Shown in pieces: positions 1 through 7,192 of a stretch of 20,330 nucleotides of DNA. Numbering within the stretch: position 1 is the stretch's first letter; every line of letters starts with the position of its first letter. Origin of the DNA: Vulcanimicrobiota bacterium. GTDB lineage: Bacteria > Vulcanimicrobiota > Vulcanimicrobiia > Vulcanimicrobiales > Vulcanimicrobiaceae. The stretch lies in the NCBI GenBank assembly GCA_019233415.1, contig JAFAMK010000213.1, positions 1 to 20,330 of the forward strand, given 5' to 3'. The notes below the pieces were generated by a model, which worked only from the letters and a program-made list of their open reading frames with translations, was not told the DNA's origin and did no database searches. Both the position numbers and the translations under genes were made by a program.

Positions 1-2424
1 CGCGTACGCGGCGCGGCGCGGCAGCTCGTCGGCCGCGGCGCCGAGGCCGACGCGCGAGCAGCGCAGGCTCAGCGCGTCCTCGAAGAAGCGCTTGATGCGG
101 TTGTGATCGCGGTCGGTCGTGAAGTCGCCGGTCCAGTCGCGCCGGCAGTCGCGGAAATGGCCGAAGCAGAAGCCGTTCAGGTCGACTGCGAACATCGCGG
201 CGATCGCCGCGTGCTTGGGGACGTTCTCGTCGATGAGGCGGTTGCAACCGTCCTCGACCGCGCGGTCGTAGCGCGTCTCGAACTTCGGCGGGTCGAAGCC
301 GCTCGGCGGGACGCGCGACACGTCGAACAAGCGCGCGAGCTTCGCGACCGCCGCGCCGGTCAACTCGACGTAGTCCGTGTCGAAGCAGTCGCCGAGCGCG
401 ATCGTTCCGCTTGCGATCGCGTCGCCGAAGACGCCGTCGATCTCGCGCGCCGTCGCCAGGCCGATCTCGCGGACGCGCTCGGCGACGGTTCCGAGCGGGC
501 GGCGCGCGGCGAGCGCGTGGGCGCGCATCCCGAGCATCGCCAGCTCGAGCCGGCGTCCGTCGGTCGCGGCGCCGGCGTCGTGTTCGACGTGGCGGACCGC
601 GTTCTCGGTCGCGCGGCGCACGTCGGCGAGCGCGGCCAGCTGCTGGTCGACGATCGCGACGACCTCGGCGGTGCGGTCGAGCGTGCCGTCGATCTCGCCG
701 CGCAGTGCGGTCACCGCGGTGCGCATGCGGGTCGTCTCGTCGTGGACGCCGGCGGTCTGCTCGACCGCCAGCGCCGTCGTCGCGGTCATCGCCGTGCTCG
801 CCGCCGCGACGTCGCCGATCACCGTCGCGATCTGTTGCGTCGCCTCCGACGTCGTCGCGGCGAGCGCGCGAATCTCGTCGGCGATGATCCCGAAGCCGCT
901 CCCCGCGCTTCCGGCGTGCGCGGCTTCGATCGCGGCGTTGAGCGAGAGGAGCGTCGTCTCGCCGGAGATCGCGTCGATCAGATCGAGGATCGCAGCGGCG
1001 CGCGCGCTCGCCGCCGCCGTCGCCGCGACGAACGACTCGGCGTGCGTCACGTCGTCGCGCACGCGCGCGACACGGTCGAGCGTGTGGCGAAGCTCTTCGA
1101 CCGAGGTCGCAAAGCCGGCCCGCATCGCGTCGAGCGAGCCGCGCATCCGCTGCGACGCTTGCGCGGCGAGCGCGGCGCCCGCGGCGGTCTCGTCGATCGC
1201 CGCAGTCGTCGTTTCCAATTCACCGCGCAGCGCGGTGAGCGACTGCGCGATCGCGCGCCACTCGTAGCTGTTGCGGGCGACCGAGACCGCGATCGCCGTG
1301 AGGAGCGCGAGCAGCTCGCGCTGATCGGCGTCGAGGCGCGCGCGCAGCGCCGCCGCGGCGGTGCGCAGCCCGGCGGGAAGCTGCTCGATCTCGACCGCGG
1401 TGCCGCCGGTGTGCCGCTCGCCGAGCCGGTAGGTCGCGATCGCCGCTTCGAGCCGCGCGAGCGCGTCGCCGATCGCGAGGTTCGCGGCGCGCCGCGCGGC
1501 GGCCGCGACCTCCTGCGCGTGGTGCGCCATCTGCGCGACGCCGGACGCGATCGCGGACATGCTCGCGCTCTGCTCGTTCGCGATCGCGGCGACCTCGCCG
1601 ACCGCGTGGTCCAGTTCGTCGACCTGCGCACGGGTCTGCCCGGAGCGCGCACGCGCCGCGTCCAGGTCGCCGGCGAGCCGGCGCACGAGCCGCGTCGAGT
1701 CGCCGACCGCGGTCTCGACCTGGCGGCTCGCCTCGTGCAGCTCGTGCTCGATCGCCGCGACGCTCGCGGCGGACTCGCCCGTCGACTCGGCGAGCGTCTT
1801 GACCTCGTTCGCGACGATCACGAACCCGTGGCCGGCGTCGCCGAGGTGCGCCGCTTCGATCGCGGCGTTGATCGCGAGCAGCCGCGCCTGGCGTGCGATC
1901 CGGCGCAGCCGTTCCAAGAAGTCGCGAATCTGCGCCGAGCCGTCGTCCATCGCGGTCGCGAACGACGCGGCGCCCTCGACGGTCGTGCCCAGGCGCGTCA
2001 GCGCGCCCAGAACCGCGGTGATCCCGGCGTCGTGACGCGTCGTCGAGTCGGCGAGCGTTCCGGAGAGCGCGCGCAGCGACGCTGCCGTGCGCGCCACGTG
2101 CGCGGCGCCGTGGTCGATCTCGCCGATCGCCGCCGCGGTGCGTTCGACCAGCGTGCTCTGCTCCGCGGTGTTCGCGACGACGCCGTCGAGCTGAGCGGCG
2201 TTCAGCGCGGCGACGTCGGCCGCGGCGCCGACGATCGCGCGGTAGTCCAGCATCTCGTCGCGCAGGCCGCCGACGTAGCGGCGCAGCAGCGCCGCGGCCG
2301 GAAACGCGATCTCGTCGATCCCGTCGAGCGGCAGGAGCAGGTCGCGGCCGCGCGCGAGCGCCTGCAGCCATGAGGCGCAGCGCACCTCGTCGTCACGCTC
2401 GTCGGCGCCGGTCAGTTCGATCAT
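1..2424 (-). CDS. Soluble methyl-accepting chemotaxis-like protein with two signalling hairpins (3' end outside window)
   Basis: The frame is open from ATG 2424 to the left edge, giving 808 residues and no stop, so the C-terminus is missing. Two regions match the MCP signalling hairpin: residues about 176-213 (core INAAIEAAH, then GFVIVANEVKTLAE) and about 482-522 (core LNAAIEAAH, then GFGIIADEIRALA). Long alanine-rich helices flank both. No transmembrane segment or signal peptide is visible, so it should be cytoplasmic. Residues about 646-808 are not coiled coil: they contain DLNGFCFGHF and DRDHNRIKRFFED, resembling the PAS/Cache-like sensor found at the C-terminus of some soluble MCPs, where I expect a few dozen more residues. 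Receptors of this family pass signals to CheA/CheW, but none is encoded nearby. An AAGGA lies about 10 nt before the ATG. Two hairpins in one chain is unusual. MCP family is confident; sensor identity and partner are inferred. Confidence 0.85.
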   Translation of the reverse strand, partial: MIELTGADERDDEVRCASWLQALARGRDLLLPLDGIDEIAFPAAALLRRYVGGLRDEMLDYRAIVGAAADVAALNAAQLDGVVANTAEQSTLVERTAAAIGEIDHGAAHVARTAASLRALSGTLADSTTRHDAGITAVLGALTRLGTTVEGAASFATAMDDGSAQIRDFLERLRRIARQARLLAINAAIEAAHLGDAGHGFVIVANEVKTLAESTGESAASVAAIEHELHEASRQVETAVGDSTRLVRRLAGDLDAARARSGQTRAQVDELDHAVGEVAAIANEQSASMSAIASGVAQMAHHAQEVAAAARRAANLAIGDALARLEAAIATYRLGERHTGGTAVEIEQLPAGLRTAAAALRARLDADQRELLALLTAIAVSVARNSYEWRAIAQSLTALRGELETTTAAIDETAAGAALAAQASQRMRGSLDAMRAGFATSVEELRHTLDRVARVRDDVTHAESFVAATAAASARAAAILDLIDAISGETTLLSLNAAIEAAHAGSAGSGFGIIADEIRALAATTSEATQQIATVIGDVAAASTAMTATTALAVEQTAGVHDETTRMRTAVTALRGEIDGTLDRTAEVVAIVDQQLAALADVRRATENAVRHVEHDAGAATDGRRLELAMLGMRAHALAARRPLGTVAERVREIGLATAREIDGVFGDAIASGTIALGDCFDTDYVELTGAAVAKLARLFDVSRVPPSGFDPPKFETRYDRAVEDGCNRLIDENVPKHAAIAAMFAVDLNGFCFGHFRDCRRDWTGDFTTDRDHNRIKRFFEDALSLRCSRVGLGAAADELPRRAAYA

Positions 2425-2427
2425 TCG

Positions 2428-2440
2428 GAAGGAGTCCTTC
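2428..2440. repeat. Short palindrome over the receptor gene's ribosome-binding site
   Basis: GAAGGAGTCCTTC is a 6+1+6 inverted repeat in the 113-bp divergent gap between the receptor gene and the YidH-family gene. Read on the minus strand its first arm is the AAGGA Shine-Dalgarno of the receptor gene. In RNA it could fold as a 5-bp stem with a 3-nt loop, which might modestly mask that site. This is inference from sequence only. Confidence 0.3.
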
Positions 2441-2484
2441 TCGCCGTGCGCGATGCCCGCCCGTACGGGAGCGTGGACGAACGG

Positions 2485-2490
2485 TAAAAT
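2485..2490 (+). promoter_or_regulatory. Candidate -10 element for the YidH-family gene
   Basis: TAAAAT stands out as an AT-rich hexamer in very GC-rich DNA, 47 nt before the ATG at 2538. The expected -35 position about 17 nt upstream (around 2462-2467) has no good match, so this is a weak call. Confidence 0.3.
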
Positions 2491-2537
2491 GTCGGCACGG
2501 CGGGGAGGCGGGCGAAGAGCTGGAAAGGGAGCGCTCG

Positions 2538-2885
2538 ATGGAGGACAGACCGCGCGAGATTCGGGTCGAGGCGACGGTGCGCGACCACCTGGCAAACGAG
2601 CGCACGTTTCTCGCCTACGTGCGGACGTCGCTGGCGCTGGTCGGGTTCGGGTTCCTGATCGCGCGGCTCGACCCGCAGTCGAAGCTCTCGCTCGCGTTCG
2701 GGCTGCTAATGCTCGCGGTCGGGATCGCGTTCGCGATCCTCGGCGCGGTGCGCTACGTCGAGGAACGGCGCGCGCTGCTCGAACACAGCACGCGCACGCT
2801 CGGGCCGTCGGCGGTCGTCGCGATCGCCGCCGCGCTGACGGCGTTCGGCGCGCTCGCCGTGTTCGATCTGGTCGTGGTTCGCTAG
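2538..2885 (+). CDS. YidH/DUF202 family small membrane protein
   Basis: This 115-residue protein matches the DUF202 (YidH) family: near the N-terminus it has RDHLANERTFLAYVRTSLAL, the family signature, followed by hydrophobic segments at about residues 30-40, 49-68 and 90-112, i.e. about three membrane helices. The family's function is unknown, and I infer only an inner-membrane location. The ATG at 2538 was chosen because AAGGGAG lies 8 nt upstream and the protein then has the usual family length; the frame stays open further upstream but that part is arginine-rich and does not look like protein. The gene is convergent with the cyclase gene and their stop codons overlap by three bases within CTAG. 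It stands alone rather than in an operon. Confidence 0.85.
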   Translation: MEDRPREIRVEATVRDHLANERTFLAYVRTSLALVGFGFLIARLDPQSKLSLAFGLLMLAVGIAFAILGAVRYVEERRALLEHSTRTLGPSAVVAIAAALTAFGALAVFDLVVVR

Positions 2886-2899
2886 CCGCTCGAACCACG
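2873..2899. terminator. Likely bidirectional terminator hairpin at overlapping convergent stops
   Basis: CGTGGTTCG (2873-2881) and CGAACCACG (2891-2899) form a perfect 9-bp stem with a 9-nt loop. The loop begins with CTAG, which holds the stop codons of both convergent genes. There is no T-tract, so an intrinsic terminator of the classic kind is not shown; the symmetry and position at a gene junction support a shared 3'-end structure. Confidence 0.45.
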
Positions 2900-4393
2900 C
2901 TTGTCGAGCGCTTCGATCGCGGCGCTCAGCACGCCGCGCAGGCGCGCCGCGTCGGCGGCATCGACCGCGTTGACGTCGACGAAGAGGTCGAGCCCGTCAC
3001 CGTGCGCGCTGAAGACCTGCGCGCCGTCATCGCTCTCGCCGACGAGCCCGTCGACCGCGTACGGGATGATCTCGCGCGTGATCCCTTTGACCGTGATCGC
3101 CGGCAGCGGATGCGCGGCGACGATGTGGCGGACGAGCGCGTACGTCTCGTAGCTCATCACGATCCCGCCGGCCTCGGCGATCGACTGCAGTCGCGCGGCG
3201 AGGTTCGCCTCGGCACCGATGATCGTGTAGTCCATCCGGTCGGCGCTCCCGAAGTTGCCGACGTTGCAGTAGCCGGTGTTGATCCCGATCCGCACGCGGA
3301 ACGGCCGCTCGATCCCGCGCGCGCGCCAGCGCACGTTCAGCGCGCCGAGCCGGCGCTGCATCGCGACCGCCATCCGCAGGCACGCCTCCGCGTCCTGCGC
3401 GACGCCCTTCGTCTCCGGATCGCCGAAGAAGACGAGGATCGCGTCGCCGACGAACTTGTCGATGGTCCCGCCGTATTCGAGCGCGATCGCCGACATTTCC
3501 GTGAAATACTCGTTGAGCAGCGCGGTCAGCTCTTCCGGCTGGAGCCGCTCGGTCGTCGACGTGAAGTCCTTGATGTCGGAGAAGAAGATCGTCAGTTTCT
3601 TGCGCCGTGTCGAGATCGTCACGTCGGCGCGCCCGCTGAAGATCGCCTCGTAGATTTGCGGTGAGAGGTAGCGCGAGACTTTGGTCGCGATCGAGGCCAG
3701 GAACTGCGACTGGCGGCGCTGGATCGCGATGAAGCCGAAGCCGAGCGCGCCGGCGAACACGAAGTAGAGCAGCAGGAAGCGGAACGAGAAGAGGTTCGTC
3801 GCGAGCGGCTGCTCGACGGTCAGCTCCTGGATGCCGCGCACGTCGCCGACCTTCCAGTCGTGCTTCGGGCTGTCGGGATGGCTGTTGTGGCACGCGACGC
3901 ACGACGCGGCCATCATCACGGGCGCGACGAGCCGCACGCGCGTCATCAGCCCGTGGTTCGTGACGTCGACGATCTCCTGGTTCGGCTGCGCGCGCAGCGC
4001 CGCGAGCGAGGCGCGTTCGAACGGGTCGAGCGGCGGATGCCGCCGGTGCTTGAACGGGAAGTCCGAGGTGAACGTGTACTGGAGATTGCCCTGGCGCGTC
4101 TCGATCACGTGGCCGAGTTCGAGCGAGAACGTCGCGGGGATCGGGATCGCGCCGGGGTGGTTCTTGTACTCGTTGGTGACGAGCGTCGTGCCGTGCGCGG
4201 CGAGGACGCGGTCGACGATGTCGGTGCTGTAGAAGGCGCGAATCTCGGTGATGGCGCTGTTCATGTCGCTCGCCTGGCGCCGCAGCGCCGCCTCGGAGAT
4301 CGAGCGCAGGTCGAGCCAGACCGCGATCGGGAGCCCGGCCAGCAGCACGACGACGAGCAGAATCAGCACCCGGCCGTTGGCGCGCGCGTCCAT
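2882..4393 (-). CDS. Membrane adenylyl cyclase with DUF3365 (Tll0287-like) haem-c sensor domain
   Basis: 503 residues from the ATG at 4393; the frame runs further upstream but the N-terminal membrane helix begins right after this ATG. Order: helix at about 9-27; extracytoplasmic region about 30-200 resembling DUF3365, with the c-type haem motif CVACH at 165-169; second helix about 203-224; class III cyclase domain about 265-448. In that domain the metal-binding aspartates are D273 (FSDIKDF) and D317 (KFVGD), adenine-selecting residues are K313 and D388, and N397/R401 in GAEANLAARL fit the transition-state pair. All needed residues are present, so it should make cAMP from ATP. The haem suggests sensing of redox state or a small gas outside the cytoplasm; that link is inference. 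It diverges from the oxidoreductase operon across 73 bp. Confidence 0.9.
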   Translation of the reverse strand: MDARANGRVLILLVVVLLAGLPIAVWLDLRSISEAALRRQASDMNSAITEIRAFYSTDIVDRVLAAHGTTLVTNEYKNHPGAIPIPATFSLELGHVIETRQGNLQYTFTSDFPFKHRRHPPLDPFERASLAALRAQPNQEIVDVTNHGLMTRVRLVAPVMMAASCVACHNSHPDSPKHDWKVGDVRGIQELTVEQPLATNLFSFRFLLLYFVFAGALGFGFIAIQRRQSQFLASIATKVSRYLSPQIYEAIFSGRADVTISTRRKKLTIFFSDIKDFTSTTERLQPEELTALLNEYFTEMSAIALEYGGTIDKFVGDAILVFFGDPETKGVAQDAEACLRMAVAMQRRLGALNVRWRARGIERPFRVRIGINTGYCNVGNFGSADRMDYTIIGAEANLAARLQSIAEAGGIVMSYETYALVRHIVAAHPLPAITVKGITREIIPYAVDGLVGESDDGAQVFSAHGDGLDLFVDVNAVDAADAARLRGVLSAAIEALDKRGSSG

Positions 4394-4466
4394 GCGCCCG
4401 ACGTTCCGGGCAGCGGCGTTCGCTTCCGAGCAGGGCAAGCGAGAGCGCCCATCCGAAGTGCGCGCG

Positions 4467-5486
4467 ATGACGATTGCCACGACGAACCGCCGCTTCACGC
4501 TCGCGCACCGGCCCGTCGGTCTGCCCAAACGGAGCGACTGGGACTTCGCGGCCGAGCCGGTCCGCGCGCCCGACGCGGGCGAAGCGCTGGTCGAAGTGCG
4601 CTACCTCTCGCTCGACCCGGCGATGCGCGGCTGGATGAACGAGGGCCGTTCGTACATCCCGCCGGTCGAGATCGGCGCGGTGATGCGCGCGTTCGGCGTC
4701 GGCCGCGTCGTCGAAAGCCGCCATCCGGACCTCGCGCCCGGCGACCACGTTTCGGGCGGCCTCGGGATGCAGGAGTACGCCACGCTCGACGGCTCGCACC
4801 TGACGAAGATCGACCTGCGCGTCGCGCCGCTGACCACGTACGTCAGCGCGCTGGGCGGGACGGGGATGACCGCGTACTTCGGCCTGCTCGACGTCGGCAA
4901 GCCGGAAGCGGGGCAAACCGTCGTCGTCTCGGGCGCGGCCGGTGCAGTCGGGAGCGTCGTCGGGCAGATCGCGAAGATCAAGGGCTGCCGCGTCGTCGGG
5001 ATCGCGGGCGGCGCGGAGAAGTGCCGTTTCGTCGTCGACGAGCTGGGCTTCGACGCGGCGATCGACTACAAGGCCGAAGACGTGCGCAAGGCGCTGCGCG
5101 AGCACGCGCCGCGTGGGGTCGACGTGTACTTCGACAACGTCGGCGGACCGATACTCGACGCGGCGCTGACGAACCTCGCGCGGCACGCGCGCATCGTGCT
5201 GTGCGGCGCGATCTCGCAGTACAACAGCACGACGGGCGTGACCGGCCCGAGCAACTACATGTCGCTGCTCGTGACGCGCTCGCGGATGGAAGGCTTCGTC
5301 GTGTTCGACTACGCGTCGCGTTATCCGGAAGCGGCGCGCGAGATCGCCGGCTGGATGCAGGCCGGGCGTCTGGTGTCGCGCGAGGAGATCGTCGAGGGGA
5401 TCGAGACGTTCCCGGACGCGCTGCTGCAGCTCTTCCGCGGCGAGAACAACGGCAAGTTGATCCTCAAAGTCGGCGCCGATGCGTGA
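4467..5486 (+). CDS. NADP-dependent oxidoreductase of the MDR/CurA (leukotriene B4 12-hydroxydehydrogenase-like) family
   Basis: 339 residues, the usual length for zinc-free medium-chain dehydrogenase/reductases that reduce the C=C bond of enones and enals with NADPH. Family marks are LSLDPAMRGWM at 47-57, GMTAYFGL at 133-140, the nucleotide-binding loop AAGAVGSVVGQIAK at 157-170, and FDNVGG at 222-227. No zinc-ligand pattern is seen. The ATG at 4467 gives the typical N-terminus; its ribosome-binding site is weak. Its stop overlaps the next gene by 8 nt, so it is the first gene of an operon with a short-chain dehydrogenase and a DyP peroxidase. The natural substrate cannot be told from sequence. 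Confidence 0.92.
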   Translation: MTIATTNRRFTLAHRPVGLPKRSDWDFAAEPVRAPDAGEALVEVRYLSLDPAMRGWMNEGRSYIPPVEIGAVMRAFGVGRVVESRHPDLAPGDHVSGGLGMQEYATLDGSHLTKIDLRVAPLTTYVSALGGTGMTAYFGLLDVGKPEAGQTVVVSGAAGAVGSVVGQIAKIKGCRVVGIAGGAEKCRFVVDELGFDAAIDYKAEDVRKALREHAPRGVDVYFDNVGGPILDAALTNLARHARIVLCGAISQYNSTTGVTGPSNYMSLLVTRSRMEGFVVFDYASRYPEAAREIAGWMQAGRLVSREEIVEGIETFPDALLQLFRGENNGKLILKVGADA

Positions 5487-6240
5487 CGGCCGGCTCGCCG
5501 GCAAGACCGTTCTGATCAGTGGCGGCGCGAGCGGGATCGGCCTTGCGACCGCGCAGCGCGCGCTCGCGCACGGCGCGCACGTCGCGGTCGGCGACGTCGA
5601 CGTCGCAGCCGGCGAGCGTGCCGCGCGCGAGACGCCCGGCTTGCACTTCGTGCGGCTCGACGTGACGAGCGACGCATCGTGGCGCGACGCGGTCGACGAG
5701 GTTCGCACGCGCTTTCGCCGCATCGACGGCTTGGTGAACAACGCTGGAATCATGCTGCTCGGCGACATCGAGTCGCTCTCCGACGACGACTGGCAGCGCA
5801 CGCAGCGGGTCAACGTCGACGGCGTCTTCTACGGCTGCCGCCACGCCGTGCGCGCGATGCGCGACCACGGCGGCTCGATCGTGAACCTCTCGTCGGTGAG
5901 CGGGTTGATCGGCGGCCACAACATGCTCGCGTACAACGCGTCGAAAGGCGCGGTGCGCCTGCTCACGAAATCGGTCGCGCTGCACTGCGCACGCAAGCAG
6001 TACGGCATCCGCTGCAACTCGGTCCATCCGACGTTCGTCGACACGCCGATGTACCAGAACACGCTCGCCGCGGCGCGCGATCCCGAGCGCCTGCGCACGA
6101 ACCTGCTGGCTCAAGTCCCGCTGGGCCGGCCCGCGGAAGCGCGCGAGATCGCCGACCTGATCCTGTACCTGCTCAGCGACGAGTCGGCGTTCGTCACCGG
6201 CGCCGAGATGGTGATCGACGGCGGGATGACCGCGCAGTAG
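5479..6240 (+). CDS. Short-chain dehydrogenase/reductase (classical SDR)
   Basis: 253 residues, a standard classical SDR. The cofactor loop is SGGASGIG (14-21), D39 at the end of the second strand favours NAD(H), NNAG is at 87-90, and the catalytic set is N112, S139, Y152 and K156 (YNASK). The C-terminal VTGAEMVIDGGM is typical. It oxidises or reduces an alcohol/ketone of unknown identity; overall it resembles cyclopentanol or hydroxysteroid dehydrogenases, which is not a firm assignment. Its start lies inside the end of the oxidoreductase gene (8-nt overlap), implying translational coupling, and it is followed after 17 nt by the peroxidase gene. Confidence 0.93.
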   Translation: MRDGRLAGKTVLISGGASGIGLATAQRALAHGAHVAVGDVDVAAGERAARETPGLHFVRLDVTSDASWRDAVDEVRTRFRRIDGLVNNAGIMLLGDIESLSDDDWQRTQRVNVDGVFYGCRHAVRAMRDHGGSIVNLSSVSGLIGGHNMLAYNASKGAVRLLTKSVALHCARKQYGIRCNSVHPTFVDTPMYQNTLAAARDPERLRTNLLAQVPLGRPAEAREIADLILYLLSDESAFVTGAEMVIDGGMTAQ

Positions 6241-6257
6241 GCGCCAACGCAGCCGCG

Positions 6258-7169
6258 ATGCTGACAGGACAGACCGGTATCTTCGCGCTCGGCGACGCGT
6301 CGCACGGCTTCTTCGAGTTCGCGCTGCGTCCCGGCGCCGACGTCGGCGCGCTCGTCAAAGCCGTCGCCGACCTGCGCCCGCCGCACACGACGGTCGGCGG
6401 CGTGAACCTCGTCGTCGGCCTGCGCCCCGACCTCTGGCGCACCGTCGCGCCCGACGACGCGCCGTCCGGCGTCCACGGGTTCGAGACGGAACTGCGCGGC
6501 GCGGGCGGCTACACGATGCCGGCGACGCAGGCCGACCTGTTCGTGTGGTTCGCGGCGGCGGCGTACGACATCGTCTTCGACATGGGCGTCGCGGCGGTCG
6601 CCGCGCTCGGGCCGCACGCGACGCTCGTGCGCGAGACCACCGGCTGGTCGTACCGACACAGCCGCGACCTGACCGGCTTCGAAGACGGCACCGAAAACCC
6701 GACGCTGCAGGACGCGCCCGAGATCGTGCTGATCCCGGACGGTCCCGGCGCCGGGGGCAGCGTGCTGCTGTTCCAGCAGTGGCGCCACGACGCGCGCACC
6801 TGGACCGCGCTCGACCAGACGGCGCAAGAGAAGGTCATCGGCCGCACCAAGCCCGACAGCGTCGAGCTGAAGGACGACGCGATGCCGAAAGACTCACACG
6901 TCACACGCACGACGGTGACGGAAAACGGCGAGGAGCGGAAAATCTTCCGCCGCAACGTCCCCTACGGCACCGTCGCCGACCACGGCACGCTCTTCATCGG
7001 CTTCAGCGCCGATCAAGCACGGCTGCAGAAGATGCTCGAACAAATGGCCGGCGCCGACGGCGGCCCCCGCGACGCGTTGACGCGTTACACCACGCCGCTG
7101 ACCGGTGCGTACTACTTCATCCCGTCGGTTCAGTCGCTGCGCCGCTTCGCGACGCCGGAAGACGACTAG
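6258..7169 (+). CDS. DyP-type haem peroxidase (class B, YfeX-like)
   Basis: 303 residues, close to the length of E. coli YfeX. The DyP motif GFEDGTENP is at 140-148 with catalytic D143; the proximal haem ligand is H214 in DSHVTR; the distal arginine is R232 in FRRNVPYG. Family members use H2O2 to oxidise dyes, porphyrinogens or phenolics. There is no Tat or Sec signal, so the enzyme should be cytoplasmic. The C-terminus lacks the SLxIGSL-type peptide that loads some DyPs into encapsulins, and no encapsulin gene is near. It is the last gene of the oxidoreductase operon, suggesting a joint oxidative or aromatic-compound role, which is inference. The ATG follows the SDR stop closely; no strong Shine-Dalgarno is visible. 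Confidence 0.93.
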   Translation: MLTGQTGIFALGDASHGFFEFALRPGADVGALVKAVADLRPPHTTVGGVNLVVGLRPDLWRTVAPDDAPSGVHGFETELRGAGGYTMPATQADLFVWFAAAAYDIVFDMGVAAVAALGPHATLVRETTGWSYRHSRDLTGFEDGTENPTLQDAPEIVLIPDGPGAGGSVLLFQQWRHDARTWTALDQTAQEKVIGRTKPDSVELKDDAMPKDSHVTRTTVTENGEERKIFRRNVPYGTVADHGTLFIGFSADQARLQKMLEQMAGADGGPRDALTRYTTPLTGAYYFIPSVQSLRRFATPEDD

Positions 7170-7192
7170 CGCCGGTTCAGCGCAAGCCGGCG
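7170..7192. terminator. Inverted repeat between convergent peroxidase and transglycosylase genes
   Basis: CGCCGG (7170-7175) pairs with CCGGCG (7187-7192). In plus-strand RNA the stem extends inward by a G-U and a U-A pair to 8 bp with a 7-nt loop. It begins right after the peroxidase stop and covers the transglycosylase stop. No T-tract follows, so it is a candidate only. Confidence 0.35.

Noticed and set aside
103..2373. Long plus-strand open frame of 756 codons
   Set aside because: It is arginine/aspartate/valine-rich, resembles no protein family, and lies opposite the receptor gene, which has clear MCP motifs. Long antisense frames are expected in GC-rich codons.
3860..5515. Plus-strand open frame of 551 codons
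   Set aside because: It overlaps the cyclase antisense and the oxidoreductase out of frame; composition is that of a shadow frame.
3027..5813. Minus-strand open frame of 928 codons
   Set aside because: It runs across the cyclase in the wrong frame and antisense to the oxidoreductase and SDR genes, with arginine-rich low-complexity translation and no motif.
7100..7169. Encapsulin cargo-loading peptide at the peroxidase C-terminus
   Set aside because: The end reads SLRRFATPEDD and lacks the SLxIGSL-type motif, and no encapsulin gene is present.
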